Shown here: in pieces, positions 35,070-45,158 of the stretch | How positions within the stretch are numbered: the stretch's first letter is position 1 | Layout: each line of letters opens with the position of its first letter | Assembly (NCBI GenBank): GCA_026991575.1 | Contig: JALXBF010000191.1 | Coordinates: 1-64,000 of the forward strand | From: Planctomycetota bacterium | Lineage (GTDB): Bacteria > Planctomycetota > Planctomycetia > JALXBF01 | DNA: 64,000 nucleotides | Reading direction: 5' to 3' | The notes under the pieces: model-generated | What the model saw: only the letters and a program-made list of their open reading frames with translations | Told to the model about the DNA's origin: nothing | Database searches by the model: none | Position numbers and translations under genes: made by a program

Positions 35070-35285
35070 CTAGCCGCGTGCGGCCGCGGCGGCTTGTTCG
35101 CAACATTCGCGGACAAGCTGAAGAGCTTTCTTGTAGGCCCGTTTGATGACCATCGCCCGCCCTTCGAGCTGGTCGTCTGTGAAGGACCGCTGTGCTTCAG
35201 CCGGGGGCAGGCCCGCAAGGGCCAGCGTCAGCGGCAGAAGATCGAGGAAACGGCGGTATTCCCGGTTCAGATCGGCCTGCGACAT
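35070..35285 (-). CDS. Small conserved-looking protein of 71 aa, unknown function
   Basis: A very good ribosome binding site (AAGGAGG, six bases before the ATG) and normal codon usage support this gene. The protein has no signal or membrane segment. It is mostly helical (REYRRFLDLLPLTLALAG and a C-terminal KRAYKKALQLVRECCEQ). I do not recognise a family. It is divergent from prs, with about 180 bases between the starts, and precedes the sigma factor gene on the same strand by 160 bases. Confidence 0.7.
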   Translation of the reverse strand: MSQADLNREYRRFLDLLPLTLALAGLPPAEAQRSFTDDQLEGRAMVIKRAYKKALQLVRECCEQAAAAARG

Positions 35286-35391
35286 GCCTCGCCTCCTTCG
35301 GTCGTGTCCGCAGCTATGACCTATCAACCACGATAGCGTTGGCAGTAGCCGGCTGGCAACTACCCCCGGACCGGGTGGCCCGGCGTGGTCG

Positions 35392-35420
35392 TTGACTTTT
35401 TGCGCTCGGTTGCAGAGAAT
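35392..35420 (+). promoter_or_regulatory. Promoter for prs
   Basis: TTGACT (35392-35397) and GAGAAT (35415-35420) with a 17-base spacer, ending 46 bases before the prs ATG. Confidence 0.55.
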
Positions 35421-35466
35421 CGACGCTTGGTGATGTATCCACCGACCCTTCGCGCGAGAGCCAGCG

Positions 35467-36474
35467 ATGAACGGTGAGCTGCGCGTGTTTTCTGGGCGAG
35501 CCAACCCGACTCTGGCCCGGGCCATTGCCGACTACCTCGGTATCGGCCTGGGGCAGATGCAGATTAGCGAGTTCCCGGACGGCGAGGTGATCTGTCGGAT
35601 CGAAGAGGATGTTCGTGGTCGGGACGTGTTCATCATCCAGCCGACCTGTCCGCCGGTGGCGCAGAACCTGGTCGAGCTGCTTGTGATGATCGACTGCTTC
35701 AAGAGGGCCTCGGCGGGCCGGATCACCGCGGTGATTCCCTACTACGGCTTCGCTCGCCAGGAGCGCAAGGACACCGGACGGGTGCCGATCACGGCCAAGC
35801 TTGTAGCGAACCTGATCGAACGGGCCGGCGCCAACCGCGTGCTTACCGTCGACCTGCATTCCAACGCGATTCAGGGCTTTTTCGACATCCCGGTTGATCA
35901 TCTGTACGCCGCGCCGGTTATCGATGCCTATTTCCTCCAGCTTGGGCTCCCGCGTGAAGAGGTCGTGGTGGTGGCACCTGATGAGGGGGCGATCAAGCGG
36001 TGCATCCCGCATCAGGAGCGGTTGGCGAACGGGTTTGCCATTGTGGACAAGCGGCGAGCAAGCGCGACGCGTACGGAGCAGGCGAATCTGATCGGTAGCA
36101 GTCTTGACGGCAAGATCGCCCTGCTGATCGACGACATGATCTCCACGGGCGGGTCGATCCTGGGTGCGGCCCGTATCTGTCGTGAGCACGGAGCTCGGCA
36201 GGTGATCGCCTGTGCGACCCACCCCGTTCTGTGCGGTGGTGCGGTGGAGAAGCTGCGGAACCCGGCGATTGATGAGGTGGTTGTCTGTGACACGATCCCG
36301 GTGCCGCCGCCGAAACGACTGGAGAAGATGGTCATCCTGTCGGTAGCCCCGCTACTTGGAGAAGCCATCAAGCGGATCTACCGGCACGAATCGGTGAGCA
36401 TGCTCTTTCAGTGGATGCCCCCGTTGGGACCGGTTGGCGAAGCTGGCCGGTCGGGTGTGATGGTGCGCACCTGA
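35467..36474 (+). CDS. prs: Ribose-phosphate pyrophosphokinase
   Basis: A 335-aa PRPP synthase that makes PRPP from ribose 5-phosphate and ATP for nucleotide, histidine and tryptophan synthesis. Motifs: FSGRANPTLARAIADYLG at the N-terminus, FARQERKDTGRVPITAKLVAN near 96, DLHSNAIQGFFDIPVDHLYA near 125-150, and the PRPP loop IDDMISTGGSI near 220. It is about 20 residues longer than the usual enzyme, at the C-terminus. It converges with comM, leaving 16 bases between the stop codons. Confidence 0.96.
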   Translation: MNGELRVFSGRANPTLARAIADYLGIGLGQMQISEFPDGEVICRIEEDVRGRDVFIIQPTCPPVAQNLVELLVMIDCFKRASAGRITAVIPYYGFARQERKDTGRVPITAKLVANLIERAGANRVLTVDLHSNAIQGFFDIPVDHLYAAPVIDAYFLQLGLPREEVVVVAPDEGAIKRCIPHQERLANGFAIVDKRRASATRTEQANLIGSSLDGKIALLIDDMISTGGSILGAARICREHGARQVIACATHPVLCGGAVEKLRNPAIDEVVVCDTIPVPPPKRLEKMVILSVAPLLGEAIKRIYRHESVSMLFQWMPPLGPVGEAGRSGVMVRT

Positions 36475-36490
36475 GCTAGCAGCTAACGGT

Positions 36491-38083
36491 TCATCCCTTC
36501 TGGGCAGCCCAGCGCCGAGCTGGTTGGGTCAACCAGTAGCTCCGATCCAGCGTCCGATAGTTGATGGCCTCAGAAACGTGGGGCAGGCGGATCGTGTCGG
36601 AGCCTTCCAGATCGGCGATCGTGCGAGCGACTCGCAGGATCCGATCGTGTGCTCGAGCGCTCAGCCCTAGCTGGTCCATGGCCTGGCGGAGAAGCTCGGT
36701 TGACTCGGCATCGAGCCGACAATGTTGCTTGATGTGGCGGGGGGACATCCGGCCGTTGACGTACGGGGGCTTGCCTCGGAAACGCGCCAGCTGGAGGCGG
36801 CGGGCGTGCAGCACTTGCTGACGCATCTGAGCGCTGTTGGGGCCGGCGGCCGATCGGGCCAGCTCACCAAAGGGCAGCGCGGCAACTTCGATGTGGATAT
36901 CAATCCGGTCCAGCAGCGGGCCGGAAACGCGCGACACGTACCGTTGGATGGCAGTCGGGCTGCACTCGCAGCGGCGACGTGGATCCCCGTAGTAGCCGCA
37001 TGGGCACGGGTTCATGGCTGCGACGAGGATGAAATCGGCCGGGAAGGTCATCGTGGCCTGGGCGCGGGCAATGGTGACGGCTCCTTCCTCCAGCGGTTGC
37101 CGGAGCACTTCGAGCGTGTGCCGGCTGAACTCGGGCAGCTCGTCCAGGAAGAGCACGCCGTTGTGTGCGAGACTGATCTCGCCGGGGGTCGGGGTCGAGC
37201 CGCCGCCGACCAACCCGGCATGGCTCACCGTGTGGTGAGGCGCTCGGAACGGGCGCCTGGTGATCAGACTGCGGCCGGGCGGTAGCAGACCGCAGCATGA
37301 GTAAACCGTGGTGGTCGCCAGGGCTTCGTCCGGTGTCATCGGGGGCAGGATGGTGGGCAATCGGCGAGCAAGCATCGTCTTGCCGGTGCCGGGGGGGCCG
37401 ATCATCAGGATGTTGTGTCCGCCGGCTGCTGCCAGCAGCAGGGCGCGCTTGGCCGCTTCTTGGCCCTTGACATCTGCGTAGTCCAGCTCGTCCGGTGCTT
37501 CGAGCGGCCGCCACACGTCCTCGTCGGCGACGGCCGGTTCGAACTCAACCTGACCCTGCACCAGGGCAGCAGCCTCGGCAAGCGAGCCGACGCCGTAGAC
37601 TTCCACACCCTCCACCACTGCCGCCTCGCGCGCGTTGGCTTCAGGCACGATCAGCGCCCGACGCGTCGGGTGCTTGCGGCAGGCCATCGCCATGGCGATC
37701 ACGCCGCGCACCGGCCGTGTTCTGCCATCCAGCGCCAACTCTCCGGTGGCCCAGAAGCGCTCCAGACGGTCCGGATCGATCTGGCCCATGGTAGCCAGGA
37801 ATGCCAAGGCCATCGGCAGGTCAAACGAGCCGGCATGCTTACGCAGCTCGGCTGGAGCCAGATTCACAATCCACCGCTCCGACGGGACATAGTAGTCAGA
37901 GTTGATCAACGATCGGAGCACCCGATGACGTGCTTCGCGCACCGTTGCTTCCGGCAGACCGACGATGATGATCTGGGCCTGATCGTCAGTCTTGGTCTGG
38001 CCTCGTTTGGACAGGTCAACCTCGACGGTGACCGGCAGGGCGTCGACGCCCATCAACGCGAACGTGTGTGCCCGAGCTAGCAT
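36491..38083 (-). CDS. comM: YifB/ComM family Mg-chelatase-like AAA ATPase
   Basis: A 530-aa protein with an N-terminal Lon-protease-like domain (about 1-175, including VEVDLSKRG and [12 protein letters not shown]) and an AAA Mg-chelatase domain. Walker A is [14 protein letters not shown] near 230. Walker B is in [16 protein letters not shown]. The Cys-rich [20 protein letters not shown] block near 360 is diagnostic. ComM helps branch migration during natural transformation in some bacteria. No other competence gene is in the window. It lies 132 bases after queC on the same strand. Confidence 0.95.
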   Translation of the reverse strand: MLARAHTFALMGVDALPVTVEVDLSKRGQTKTDDQAQIIIVGLPEATVREARHRVLRSLINSDYYVPSERWIVNLAPAELRKHAGSFDLPMALAFLATMGQIDPDRLERFWATGELALDGRTRPVRGVIAMAMACRKHPTRRALIVPEANAREAAVVEGVEVYGVGSLAEAAALVQGQVEFEPAVADEDVWRPLEAPDELDYADVKGQEAAKRALLLAAAGGHNILMIGPPGTGKTMLARRLPTILPPMTPDEALATTTVYSCCGLLPPGRSLITRRPFRAPHHTVSHAGLVGGGSTPTPGEISLAHNGVLFLDELPEFSRHTLEVLRQPLEEGAVTIARAQATMTFPADFILVAAMNPCPCGYYGDPRRRCECSPTAIQRYVSRVSGPLLDRIDIHIEVAALPFGELARSAAGPNSAQMRQQVLHARRLQLARFRGKPPYVNGRMSPRHIKQHCRLDAESTELLRQAMDQLGLSARAHDRILRVARTIADLEGSDTIRLPHVSEAINYRTLDRSYWLTQPARRWAAQKG

Positions 38084-38215
38084 GGGCTATGCCCCCGACA
38101 ACCTTGCCCAGCATGCGGCCTCGGTTGCGGGGGTCACCGGATTCTATGCACAGGGCGCCGCCGAAACCAAGCAGGCACTCATCGCCCGCGTGCCCGATGC
38201 ATGGCCACAGCAGCA

Positions 38216-38917
38216 CTACACCGCTTCGCGCTTGGCATAGCGGATCGGGTCCTCGACGCCGGCCGCTTCAAAGCCGCTTCGTCTGAGAATGCAACTGTCG
38301 CACTGGCCGCAGGCTAGCCCCTCGGGCGTCGGATCATAGCAGCTCCATGTCAGCGACAGGTCAACGCCCAGCTCTAACGCCCTCCGCACGATATCTTCCT
38401 TGCTGAGCGTTAACATCGGAGCTCGGATGTGGAATCGACCGCGGCCTTCAACGGCGGCCTTCGTGGCCAAGTTCGCCATGTATTCAAACGCACGAAGGTA
38501 CTCCGGGCGGCAGTCCGGGTAGCCGCTGTAGTCGATGCAGTTCGCGCCGATGAAGATGTCGAAAGCGTCGATCACTTCAGCCCAGGCCAGGGCATGGGCC
38601 AGGAAGATCGTGTTCCGCGCCGGCACGTAAGTCGGCGGGATCCCACGCCCGATCTCCTCAAGCTCACGACCCTTTGGCACTTCGATGTCTGCAGTCAGGG
38701 CCGACCCGCCGAACTGAGCGATGTCGAGTCGGACGATGCGATGGTCGCGAACGTTCAGCGCTTCGGCCACCCGGCGGGCCGCTTCCAATTCGCGCCGATG
38801 CCGCTGGCCATAGTCAAAGCTGAGCGCGTAACACTCGTAACCTTCGCTGCGAGCGATTGCCAGTGTCGTGCTGGAATCGAGCCCGCCGCTGAGCAGTACG
38901 ACTGCTCTACGATCCAT
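38216..38917 (-). CDS. queC: 7-cyano-7-deazaguanine synthase
   Basis: A 233-aa ATP-dependent enzyme that converts CDG to preQ0. The PP-loop [11 protein letters not shown] is at about 9-19. The structural zinc site is [14 protein letters not shown] near residue 208, with further Cys upstream. The ATG at 38917 with GAGG upstream is the start. The frame continues 16 codons further but only adds a non-conserved stretch. It works upstream of QueF, encoded at 29.6 kb. queD and queE are not in the window. Confidence 0.95.
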   Translation of the reverse strand: MDRRAVVLLSGGLDSSTTLAIARSEGYECYALSFDYGQRHRRELEAARRVAEALNVRDHRIVRLDIAQFGGSALTADIEVPKGRELEEIGRGIPPTYVPARNTIFLAHALAWAEVIDAFDIFIGANCIDYSGYPDCRPEYLRAFEYMANLATKAAVEGRGRFHIRAPMLTLSKEDIVRRALELGVDLSLTWSCYDPTPEGLACGQCDSCILRRSGFEAAGVEDPIRYAKREAV

Positions 38918-39260
38918 CTGCAGATCCTCGCCGCCCAGACAACACGCTCTGCTTTGTATTGCCACGTAACAGCAATTCTAGACCGGCGCCGCGCCACCCG
39001 ATCGCCACCGTCGCTTTTCGGCCAAGCTCCCACGGCGCCACCCAATCCCCGTACCCGGCCAGCGCCGGGCCCAAGCCGTGCGCCGGCTGGACCCACCGTG
39101 AAACTTGACGCCGTCGTCGTGGGTAAAACCCCACGAAGCTGACGGGGCCCGTCGGTTGAGCCGACCGGACCGAAGCCGGCATCTGCCGAGCCGGCCATCC
39201 GGTGCCGTGGGTCGAATGGTGGACGCCGTGGTTCGGGTACCGCTTGCGTGGAGGTACGCG
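38918..39260. other. Intergenic region with hairpin upstream of the secreted-protein gene
   Basis: No gene seen. A hairpin with TCGTGGG and CCCACGA arms around TAAAAC (about 39117-39136), flanked by CCGTC/GACGG, and a second short one (GTCGG, CCGAC near 39151-39165) lie 95-150 bases upstream of the next gene and could form in its leader RNA. Confidence 0.45.
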
Positions 39261-40880
39261 ATGCGTAAAGGAAGTCCGATTGTTGCAGCTCTTGTCCTCT
39301 TCGTTACGGCGGCCGCGCTCCAGGCCGAACAACCTCACGTTGTTGTCGGTGTGCGGTCGCTGGGTGAGGTGACCCGAGACTTGTCGCACGTCGCGGAACT
39401 GCTGCTTGGTCCTGTTGGCCAGGGCCTTGCTGCTGCCGCGTTGGAACGGATTGAAGCCCGGCATGTGTTCGACGCAATCGACCCGGAGCGGCCCGCGGGA
39501 GTGTACGCGACGCTGACCGCTAAGGGCGGCCTCGAGCCACCGGTGGCATTCATCCCGGTCCGCTCAGGCGAGGCTGCCCGTGCGTTCGCCAGCTCCTTCC
39601 CGGAAGTGCAGCTCGAGAAGATGGATGACGCCCTTTGGCGGCTCGCGGTACGTGGGCGGAACGCCTACGTTCGTTTCACCGATGGTTACGCATTCGTGTC
39701 GTGGACGCCGGAGGCGGTTGCCGATCCGATCGATCCCTCGACGCTGGCGATCCAGCAGGACTTCCAGATCATTGTTCACGTCGCTGCCCTGCCGAGAGGC
39801 GTGAAAGTAGCCATCGTCGACGGTATCCTCGCCCGCGGTGCCCGCTGCCACGGGAAGCTCTGTCGCGCTCCCGAGCGGTGCACCAAGATCCGCCAACGGT
39901 GCCGCGAGGCTGCATTGGAGTTGATCGAGCAGATTGATACGGTGAGCATTGCGCTGGCCACGGATCGGACCGACCGCAAGTTTGTCTGTGAGGTTGAAAT
40001 CGAAGCCAAGCCCGGGACGGAGCTCGCCGAGCGGATTGCCGATACGGGTGAGGTTCTGAGCAAGCTACCGATTCTGGCCGAGGGGGCAGAGCTCTACGTG
40101 CAGGGCGCCTACGTTGTTCCGGAAGAGTGCTTCGAGCTGCTGCGTGAGCGGCTGGAGCGTGCCGCGGACCAAATTGCCCAGCGGCTCCAGCAGAAAGGCC
40201 ACAAGGATCTGTCGGCCAAAGCGGTTCGCGACGTGCTGGAGGCGGTCTGCGGGCAGCCGACTGTGGATGCGGCTCTTGCGATTGACTACGCGGGCCAGAA
40301 GCGAATCTCAGCGATTGGCGTGGCCAGGGTTGCCGACGCCGATCAGCTGCGTGAGACGTTCGAAAGGTGCGCGGGCAAGGCTAAGCTCACCGTTAGCGAG
40401 GATGGCAAGCTGCAGGAGCGTCCCATCTACCGGATCGAGCACACTCTGCGGCACAAAGGCAAGGAGCGTTCGGTCAGCGTCTACGTCTGGTTTGGCCGAG
40501 ACTACATCTGGTGCGCGGCCGGCCACGAGGCACGAGATCGGCTCGTTGATGCGGTGGAGGCGGTCCGTGTGGCCGAGCCGCGCGAGCTGCGCGGCGTCTC
40601 GGTTCGCTTGGACCTGCGTGCCGTTGCCAGGGCAGTGGTCGAACATGGGCGCGACGGTCGGGCTCAGCGGGCTCTGTCAGCGATGGGGACCGAGCCGCTC
40701 ATCTGGCAGCTTGACGCTCACCCCATCGGGCACGCCATCGTACTGCGGGCCACGGTCGATGACCGAATCGCTGCAGCCGTCGCCGCTGCGTTCCTGGCGG
40801 ATATCAATCGTGACCGGTTCCAGCGGTACCTTCGCACGAAGCACCACCGCGGGCGGGCAGGACGGGCATCCGAGGATTGA
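39261..40880 (+). CDS. Large secreted protein of unknown function
   Basis: A 539-aa protein with a clear signal peptide (MRKGSPIVAALVLFVTAAALQ, cleavage near AEQ). A GGAGGT five bases upstream fixes the start at 39261. The body is made of mixed alpha/beta text with a Cys cluster (about 193-210, containing CHGKLCRAPERC) that could hold disulfides or metal. I do not recognise a family. Pairs of similar-length beta/helix blocks hint at two repeated halves (about 20-250 and 250-510), but this is only an impression. A strong terminator follows immediately, so it is its own transcript. Confidence 0.8.
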   Translation: MRKGSPIVAALVLFVTAAALQAEQPHVVVGVRSLGEVTRDLSHVAELLLGPVGQGLAAAALERIEARHVFDAIDPERPAGVYATLTAKGGLEPPVAFIPVRSGEAARAFASSFPEVQLEKMDDALWRLAVRGRNAYVRFTDGYAFVSWTPEAVADPIDPSTLAIQQDFQIIVHVAALPRGVKVAIVDGILARGARCHGKLCRAPERCTKIRQRCREAALELIEQIDTVSIALATDRTDRKFVCEVEIEAKPGTELAERIADTGEVLSKLPILAEGAELYVQGAYVVPEECFELLRERLERAADQIAQRLQQKGHKDLSAKAVRDVLEAVCGQPTVDAALAIDYAGQKRISAIGVARVADADQLRETFERCAGKAKLTVSEDGKLQERPIYRIEHTLRHKGKERSVSVYVWFGRDYIWCAAGHEARDRLVDAVEAVRVAEPRELRGVSVRLDLRAVARAVVEHGRDGRAQRALSAMGTEPLIWQLDAHPIGHAIVLRATVDDRIAAAVAAAFLADINRDRFQRYLRTKHHRGRAGRASED

Positions 40881-40906
40881 CGCCCTGACAGCCCGCTAGG
40901 ACCAGC

Positions 40907-40950
40907 GGACGCCCCGCGTCATTGCTTAGACGTCGGGGCGTCCCTTTTTT
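40907..40950 (+). terminator. Strong intrinsic terminator
   Basis: GGACGCCCCG (40907-40916) and CGGGGCGTCC (40934-40943) form a 10-bp perfect stem, extended inward by CGTC/GACG, and are followed by CTTTTTT. It ends the secreted-protein gene. Confidence 0.92.
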
Positions 40951-41048
40951 CGGGCTGCGATCCTGGGGAGCCACTCGTCGGATTGTTCCCGCCCTGGTCG
41001 TAGCCCTGCACGCGGGTCCAAGCGTGCTGGGCGGCACCTCGCCAGGAC

Positions 41049-42959
41049 TTAGCCCTGTGCCTCGCCGTGCTGGTTGCCTGGTGCGGCTGCCGCCATGACG
41101 GCCAGCTGGGCCCGCGAACGCTGCTGCTCCCGCTCCAAGAACGGTCGCCCTTTCTTGACCTTGACGTTGTCCCAGGGCAGGACCTCATCGAGCGGTCGTT
41201 CGCGGTGCACGAAGAAGTCGAAGTCGATACCGCAATCCTCGAACGCCTGCCACCACAGCTCCGGCCGGAAGTACTCGGTCCAAGCGTCGAACCGTGCGCC
41301 GCGGCGCCAGGCCAGTTCAATGGCCGGTGCAATCCTGCGGTCGCCCCGTGTGAGAATGCCCTCCAGCAGGCTGGTGTCGATGTCGTGGCACTTGATGCGC
41401 ACGCAGCGCAACGTCTTGCGACGGATCAGGTAGCGGTGTGCCCATTCGAAGTACTCGCGACGTGCCATCCCGTTCCACTGGTACGGCGTGTGGGGCTTGG
41501 GCACGAAGTTGGACACGGACGCGGTGACGGTCGGGTAGCGGCCCATTTCCTCCTTGCCGATACGGGCCACGGTCTCAGCCATCTCGACGATACCATCAAG
41601 GTCCACGGGGCGTTCGCCAGGCAGGCCGCACATGAAGTACAGCTTCACCCGCTGCCAGCCTTCGCGGAATGCCTGGCGGCAGCCTTCGTAAAGGTTTTCG
41701 TTCTTGATCTTCTTGCGGATCTGTTCGCGCATGTCGTCGCGGGCCACTTCTGGGGCCAAGGTCAGGCCACCTCGTTTGACGCCGGCCATCAGTTTCGGCA
41801 GGCTTCGGAACTGGTCGTTGACCCGGAGGCTTGGTACGGAGACATTGACGCCCAGCGGCCGGAACACCTCCGACATGCGGCGCACGAGTTCTTCGAAGTA
41901 CGGGTAGTCGCTGGAGCTGAGGCTCAGCAAGCCGATCTCGTCCAGACCTGTGTTGCGGTACGCCTCCAGGGCGGCCTGGACAAGTGATTCCACCGAGCGG
42001 ACGCGGAGCGGCCGCTTGATCACGGTCGACTGACAGAACCGGCAGCTCCACGGGCAGCCACGCATGATCTCGAAGGAGATGCGATCATGGGTGACGCTGA
42101 TGAACGGCACGATCGGCTTGGTCACCAGTGGTACGCTTTCCAGATCGCTGACGATGCTGGGGGCGATGATGGTGGGCAGCCCAGGACGGCTCGGATGGAT
42201 GCTACGGATGGTGCCGTCTTCGTTGTATTCGACTTCATAGAGACTGGGCACGTAGAGCCAGTCGAAGGAGGCGGCCAGCCTGGCCAGCGCCTCACGACGC
42301 CACTGACGCTGGTCGTCGCTAATCGGGCGGCGGACCTGCCACGGCGGAGATGGTTCGGGGCGTTCGTAGCGGCGGGTGCGCGGCGGCGCACCGAGTTCAC
42401 GGCGAATTTCGAGCCAGCGCTCACAGAGAGCCGGCAGGGCAGGTTCCCCGTCGCCGATGACCGCAGCGTCGACGAACGGTGCCAGCGGTTCGACATTCTG
42501 GGCACACGGTCCGCCAACGATGACTAGCGGGTCGTCCCAGCCGCGTTCAGCGACGTGCAGCGGGATCCCACCGAGGTCCAGCATCGTCAGCAGGTTGCTG
42601 TAGCAGATCTCATACTGCAGGCTAAAGCCGACAACGTCGAATTCACACAGCGGCGTGAAGGTCTCGAGGCTGTAGAGCGGAAGACCGTACTGGCGAAGCA
42701 GTTGCTCGCAGTCCGGCAGTGGCGTGAACGCCCGCTCGCACGCCCATTGCCGGTCATTCATCAACGTGTACAAGATCTGCAGACCGTGGTGGCTCATGCC
42801 AAGTTCATAGGCATCAGGAAAGGCCAGGCAGACCAGGCCGCGTACGGTGCGGTGGTCCTTACGGATGGCGTTCAATTCGCCGCCCATGTACCGGGCCGGC
42901 TTCTGCACCTTGGGCAGCACACGCGACGTGACCTGTTCAAATAGCCATTTGCGCAACAT
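41049..42959 (-). CDS. B12-binding-type radical SAM protein (TIGR03960-like)
   Basis: A 636-aa protein. The N-terminal part (about 1-190) is a Rossmann-like cobalamin-binding-type domain with LAFPDAYELGMSHHGLQILY near 45. The radical SAM core follows, with cluster motif CPWSCRFC (CxxxCxxC) near 304. The C-terminal region contains HTPYQWNGM. This matches the TIGR03960 family, which often sits before a DUF2344 (TIGR03936) gene. No such partner or tRNA-modification gene is nearby here. Its reaction is unknown. It is divergent from the aldolase gene. Confidence 0.9.
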   Translation of the reverse strand: MLRKWLFEQVTSRVLPKVQKPARYMGGELNAIRKDHRTVRGLVCLAFPDAYELGMSHHGLQILYTLMNDRQWACERAFTPLPDCEQLLRQYGLPLYSLETFTPLCEFDVVGFSLQYEICYSNLLTMLDLGGIPLHVAERGWDDPLVIVGGPCAQNVEPLAPFVDAAVIGDGEPALPALCERWLEIRRELGAPPRTRRYERPEPSPPWQVRRPISDDQRQWRREALARLAASFDWLYVPSLYEVEYNEDGTIRSIHPSRPGLPTIIAPSIVSDLESVPLVTKPIVPFISVTHDRISFEIMRGCPWSCRFCQSTVIKRPLRVRSVESLVQAALEAYRNTGLDEIGLLSLSSSDYPYFEELVRRMSEVFRPLGVNVSVPSLRVNDQFRSLPKLMAGVKRGGLTLAPEVARDDMREQIRKKIKNENLYEGCRQAFREGWQRVKLYFMCGLPGERPVDLDGIVEMAETVARIGKEEMGRYPTVTASVSNFVPKPHTPYQWNGMARREYFEWAHRYLIRRKTLRCVRIKCHDIDTSLLEGILTRGDRRIAPAIELAWRRGARFDAWTEYFRPELWWQAFEDCGIDFDFFVHRERPLDEVLPWDNVKVKKGRPFLEREQQRSRAQLAVMAAAAPGNQHGEAQG

Positions 42960-43140
42960 GTTCCTTCTCCTCGCGCCCGAATCACTCCCCTCTTTAGGTA
43001 AGTCTACGCACCGGTAGCTCAGCAGGCGTTCCGGGCGGTGGTTACCGGTTTGGATGCCGGGCTGGTTCGCGACATCTGCTAGGATTGGGTAATGCCATGC
43101 GGAGAGAGCGTGAGTCGTTCAGGTGCAATGGAGGTCAGTT

Positions 43141-43914
43141 GTGTCCGATCTGCGTCAGCGCCTGCTAGCGGGCGAGGTGATCCGGCTCTTTGGCGTCGGT
43201 CAGTTAGCCAGTGCCAAGCTGGTCGAGATGGTGGGCATTCTTGGCGGTTACGACGGCATCTGGATCGATATGGAACACGCCGGCTGTGATCTGAGGCAGG
43301 TGGAGCAGCTGACGTTGGCCTGTCGAGCGCGCGGGCTGGCTGCCATTGCCCGCGTGGAGCTGACCGACTATGCCCGGCTGATGCGGCCGCTGGAGGCCGG
43401 TGCCGTGGGGGTCATGGCGGCTCAGGTTCGTTCGCTGGACGATGGACGCAAGCTGGTGCGATGGACGAGGTTCTGGCCGCTCGGCCAGCGTGGCATCAAC
43501 GGCGGCGGCGTCGACGGCGACTACGGTATCACGCCGTTGGCCGAATATGCTGAGCGGGCGAACGGGCAAGTGGTCGTAGCCGCACAGGTCGAGACGATCG
43601 ATGCGATTGAGGCGTTGCCGGACCTGGTACGCCTGGACGGCATCGATCTGTTCTTCGTGGGACCGTCCGATCTTGCCCAGGCGCTGGGCGTGATCGGTCA
43701 GTTCGAACACCCGCGGTGCATGGACACGATCGACTACATCGCGCGGACGTGCCGGGAGGCTGGCAAACGGTGGGGCATTGTGGCCCGCACCCCCGAGTAT
43801 GCCGAACACTGGCGTCAGCGCGGCTGCAACGTGTTTCTGGTGGGTAACGATCTGATTGCCTTTCGTGAGGGGATCGGCCGGCTGCGTGAGCGGTTTAGCG
43901 GGCTGTTCCAGTAG
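43141..43914 (+). CDS. HpcH/HpaI-family aldolase
   Basis: A 257-aa class II, metal-dependent aldolase of the 2-keto-3-deoxy acid type. Landmarks are IWIDMEHAGCD near 41, ARVELTDYARLMRPLEAGAVGVMAAQV (Arg and phosphate region) near 70-96, QVETIDAIEALPDL near 150 with the metal Glu, and FFVGPSDLAQALG near 176 with the metal Asp. It should split a 2-oxo-hydroxy acid into pyruvate (or a related acid) and an aldehyde. The substrate is not predictable. The start is GTG at 43141, five bases after GGAGGT. Confidence 0.88.
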   Translation: MSDLRQRLLAGEVIRLFGVGQLASAKLVEMVGILGGYDGIWIDMEHAGCDLRQVEQLTLACRARGLAAIARVELTDYARLMRPLEAGAVGVMAAQVRSLDDGRKLVRWTRFWPLGQRGINGGGVDGDYGITPLAEYAERANGQVVVAAQVETIDAIEALPDLVRLDGIDLFFVGPSDLAQALGVIGQFEHPRCMDTIDYIARTCREAGKRWGIVARTPEYAEHWRQRGCNVFLVGNDLIAFREGIGRLRERFSGLFQ

Positions 43915-44042
43915 AATAGCAACGGGTTCATGGTCGCGGAACTCTCTGCGGGCTTACCTTTGGCGCTGTGCTCACGGGGGTGGTACCAGCAACGTACGGA
44001 CCGGGAACGCGCAGAGCTCGGTCATATCGGAGCAGTTGGCGC

Positions 44043-45158
44043 ATGAACCGAGAGATGGCACCTCGGGGCAACCGGCCACAGGTTAGCCCGGAGACGCTCG
44101 TTCGGCTCTTGCTGCAGAAAGACTTCGCGACACGCGCGGAACTGGAGGAGTGCCTGCGTGTCTATCAGGAGCGGCTCGAGCGGGGCGAACAGGTGGATTT
44201 CGCCACGGTGCTCATCGAGCGACAGGCCGTCACTCCCCGACAGCTCCAGCGTGTCTTGCACCAGGCCCGCGGCGGGAATCGCATCCCCGGCTATCAGCTG
44301 CTGGAGAAGATTGGCCAGGGCTCGATGGGCGTCGTCTACAAGGCCCGCCAGCTGAGTATGAACCGGTACGTGGCGATCAAGGTCCTGAACAGCAAGTTCG
44401 CCCGGAACCGGGAGTTCATCGAGCGGTTCTACCGTGAGGCCCATCTGGCCGCCCAGCTTTCCTCGGGTAACATCGTCCAGGCGATCGACGTGGGGGAAAC
44501 GGACGGCATCTACTACTTCGTAATGGAGTACGTTGACGGTCACACGGTGCAGGATGAGCTGGACGACGGGAAGATCTTTTCGCAGGACGAAGCGCTGAAG
44601 ATCGGGATTCAGATCGCCCACGCTCTTGAACATGCCTGGCAGCGTCGACTGGTGCATCGTGACATCAAGCCGGCCAACATCCTGATCGCTCGCGATGGCA
44701 CCGTGAAGTTGGCCGACCTGGGGCTGGCTCGTATGACGTCCGACTTGGCGGCGATCCGGAGCGAGCAGGGTCGCAGTGTCGGCACGGCCTACTATGTGTC
44801 GCCGGAGCAGATCCGAGGCCTGGATGACCTGGACGTGCGCTGCGACATCTACAGCCTCGGCGCTACGCTGTACCACATGACCACCGGTCGACCACCGTTC
44901 CCGGGTGACACGGTTCGTGAGCAGCTGCACGCTCACCTCCACGAGCCACTGACCCCGCCGCATGCGGTGAACCGTGAGCTGACCGAGACGTTCAGTGAGC
45001 TGATCGGATACATGATGGCCAAGGACCGGAATTTCCGGTACCGGGATCCGAAGGACGTGGCTGCCGACATGAAGAGCATCCTCCAGCACGGCGCCCCGTT
45101 CCTGGGCCGCGAGACGATTCCCCAGCCGCTGCGCCGCCGTAACCAAACCAGCTCCTGA
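44043..45158 (+). CDS. Ser/Thr protein kinase
   Basis: A 371-aa kinase. A short N-terminal helical segment (about 1-78, with LLLQKDFATRAELEECL) is followed by the catalytic domain. Visible motifs: glycine loop GQGSMGVVYKA near 92, lysine VAIKVL near 110, catalytic HRDIKPANIL near 207, metal DLGLAR near 225 in place of DFG, and GTAYYVSPEQIRG near 247. There is no membrane helix, so it is cytosolic. Such kinases signal to FHA proteins, and two FHA genes are in this window. It precedes the BpsA-like gene by 181 bases in the same direction. Confidence 0.93.
   Translation: MNREMAPRGNRPQVSPETLVRLLLQKDFATRAELEECLRVYQERLERGEQVDFATVLIERQAVTPRQLQRVLHQARGGNRIPGYQLLEKIGQGSMGVVYKARQLSMNRYVAIKVLNSKFARNREFIERFYREAHLAAQLSSGNIVQAIDVGETDGIYYFVMEYVDGHTVQDELDDGKIFSQDEALKIGIQIAHALEHAWQRRLVHRDIKPANILIARDGTVKLADLGLARMTSDLAAIRSEQGRSVGTAYYVSPEQIRGLDDLDVRCDIYSLGATLYHMTTGRPPFPGDTVREQLHAHLHEPLTPPHAVNRELTETFSELIGYMMAKDRNFRYRDPKDVAADMKSILQHGAPFLGRETIPQPLRRRNQTSS

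Noticed and set aside
43005-43075. tRNA-like text (GGTAGCTCAGCAGG followed later by GGTTTGGATGCC)
   Set aside because: It resembles the A and B boxes of a tRNA, but no acceptor stem, anticodon arm or correct T-loop can be folded from the flanks.
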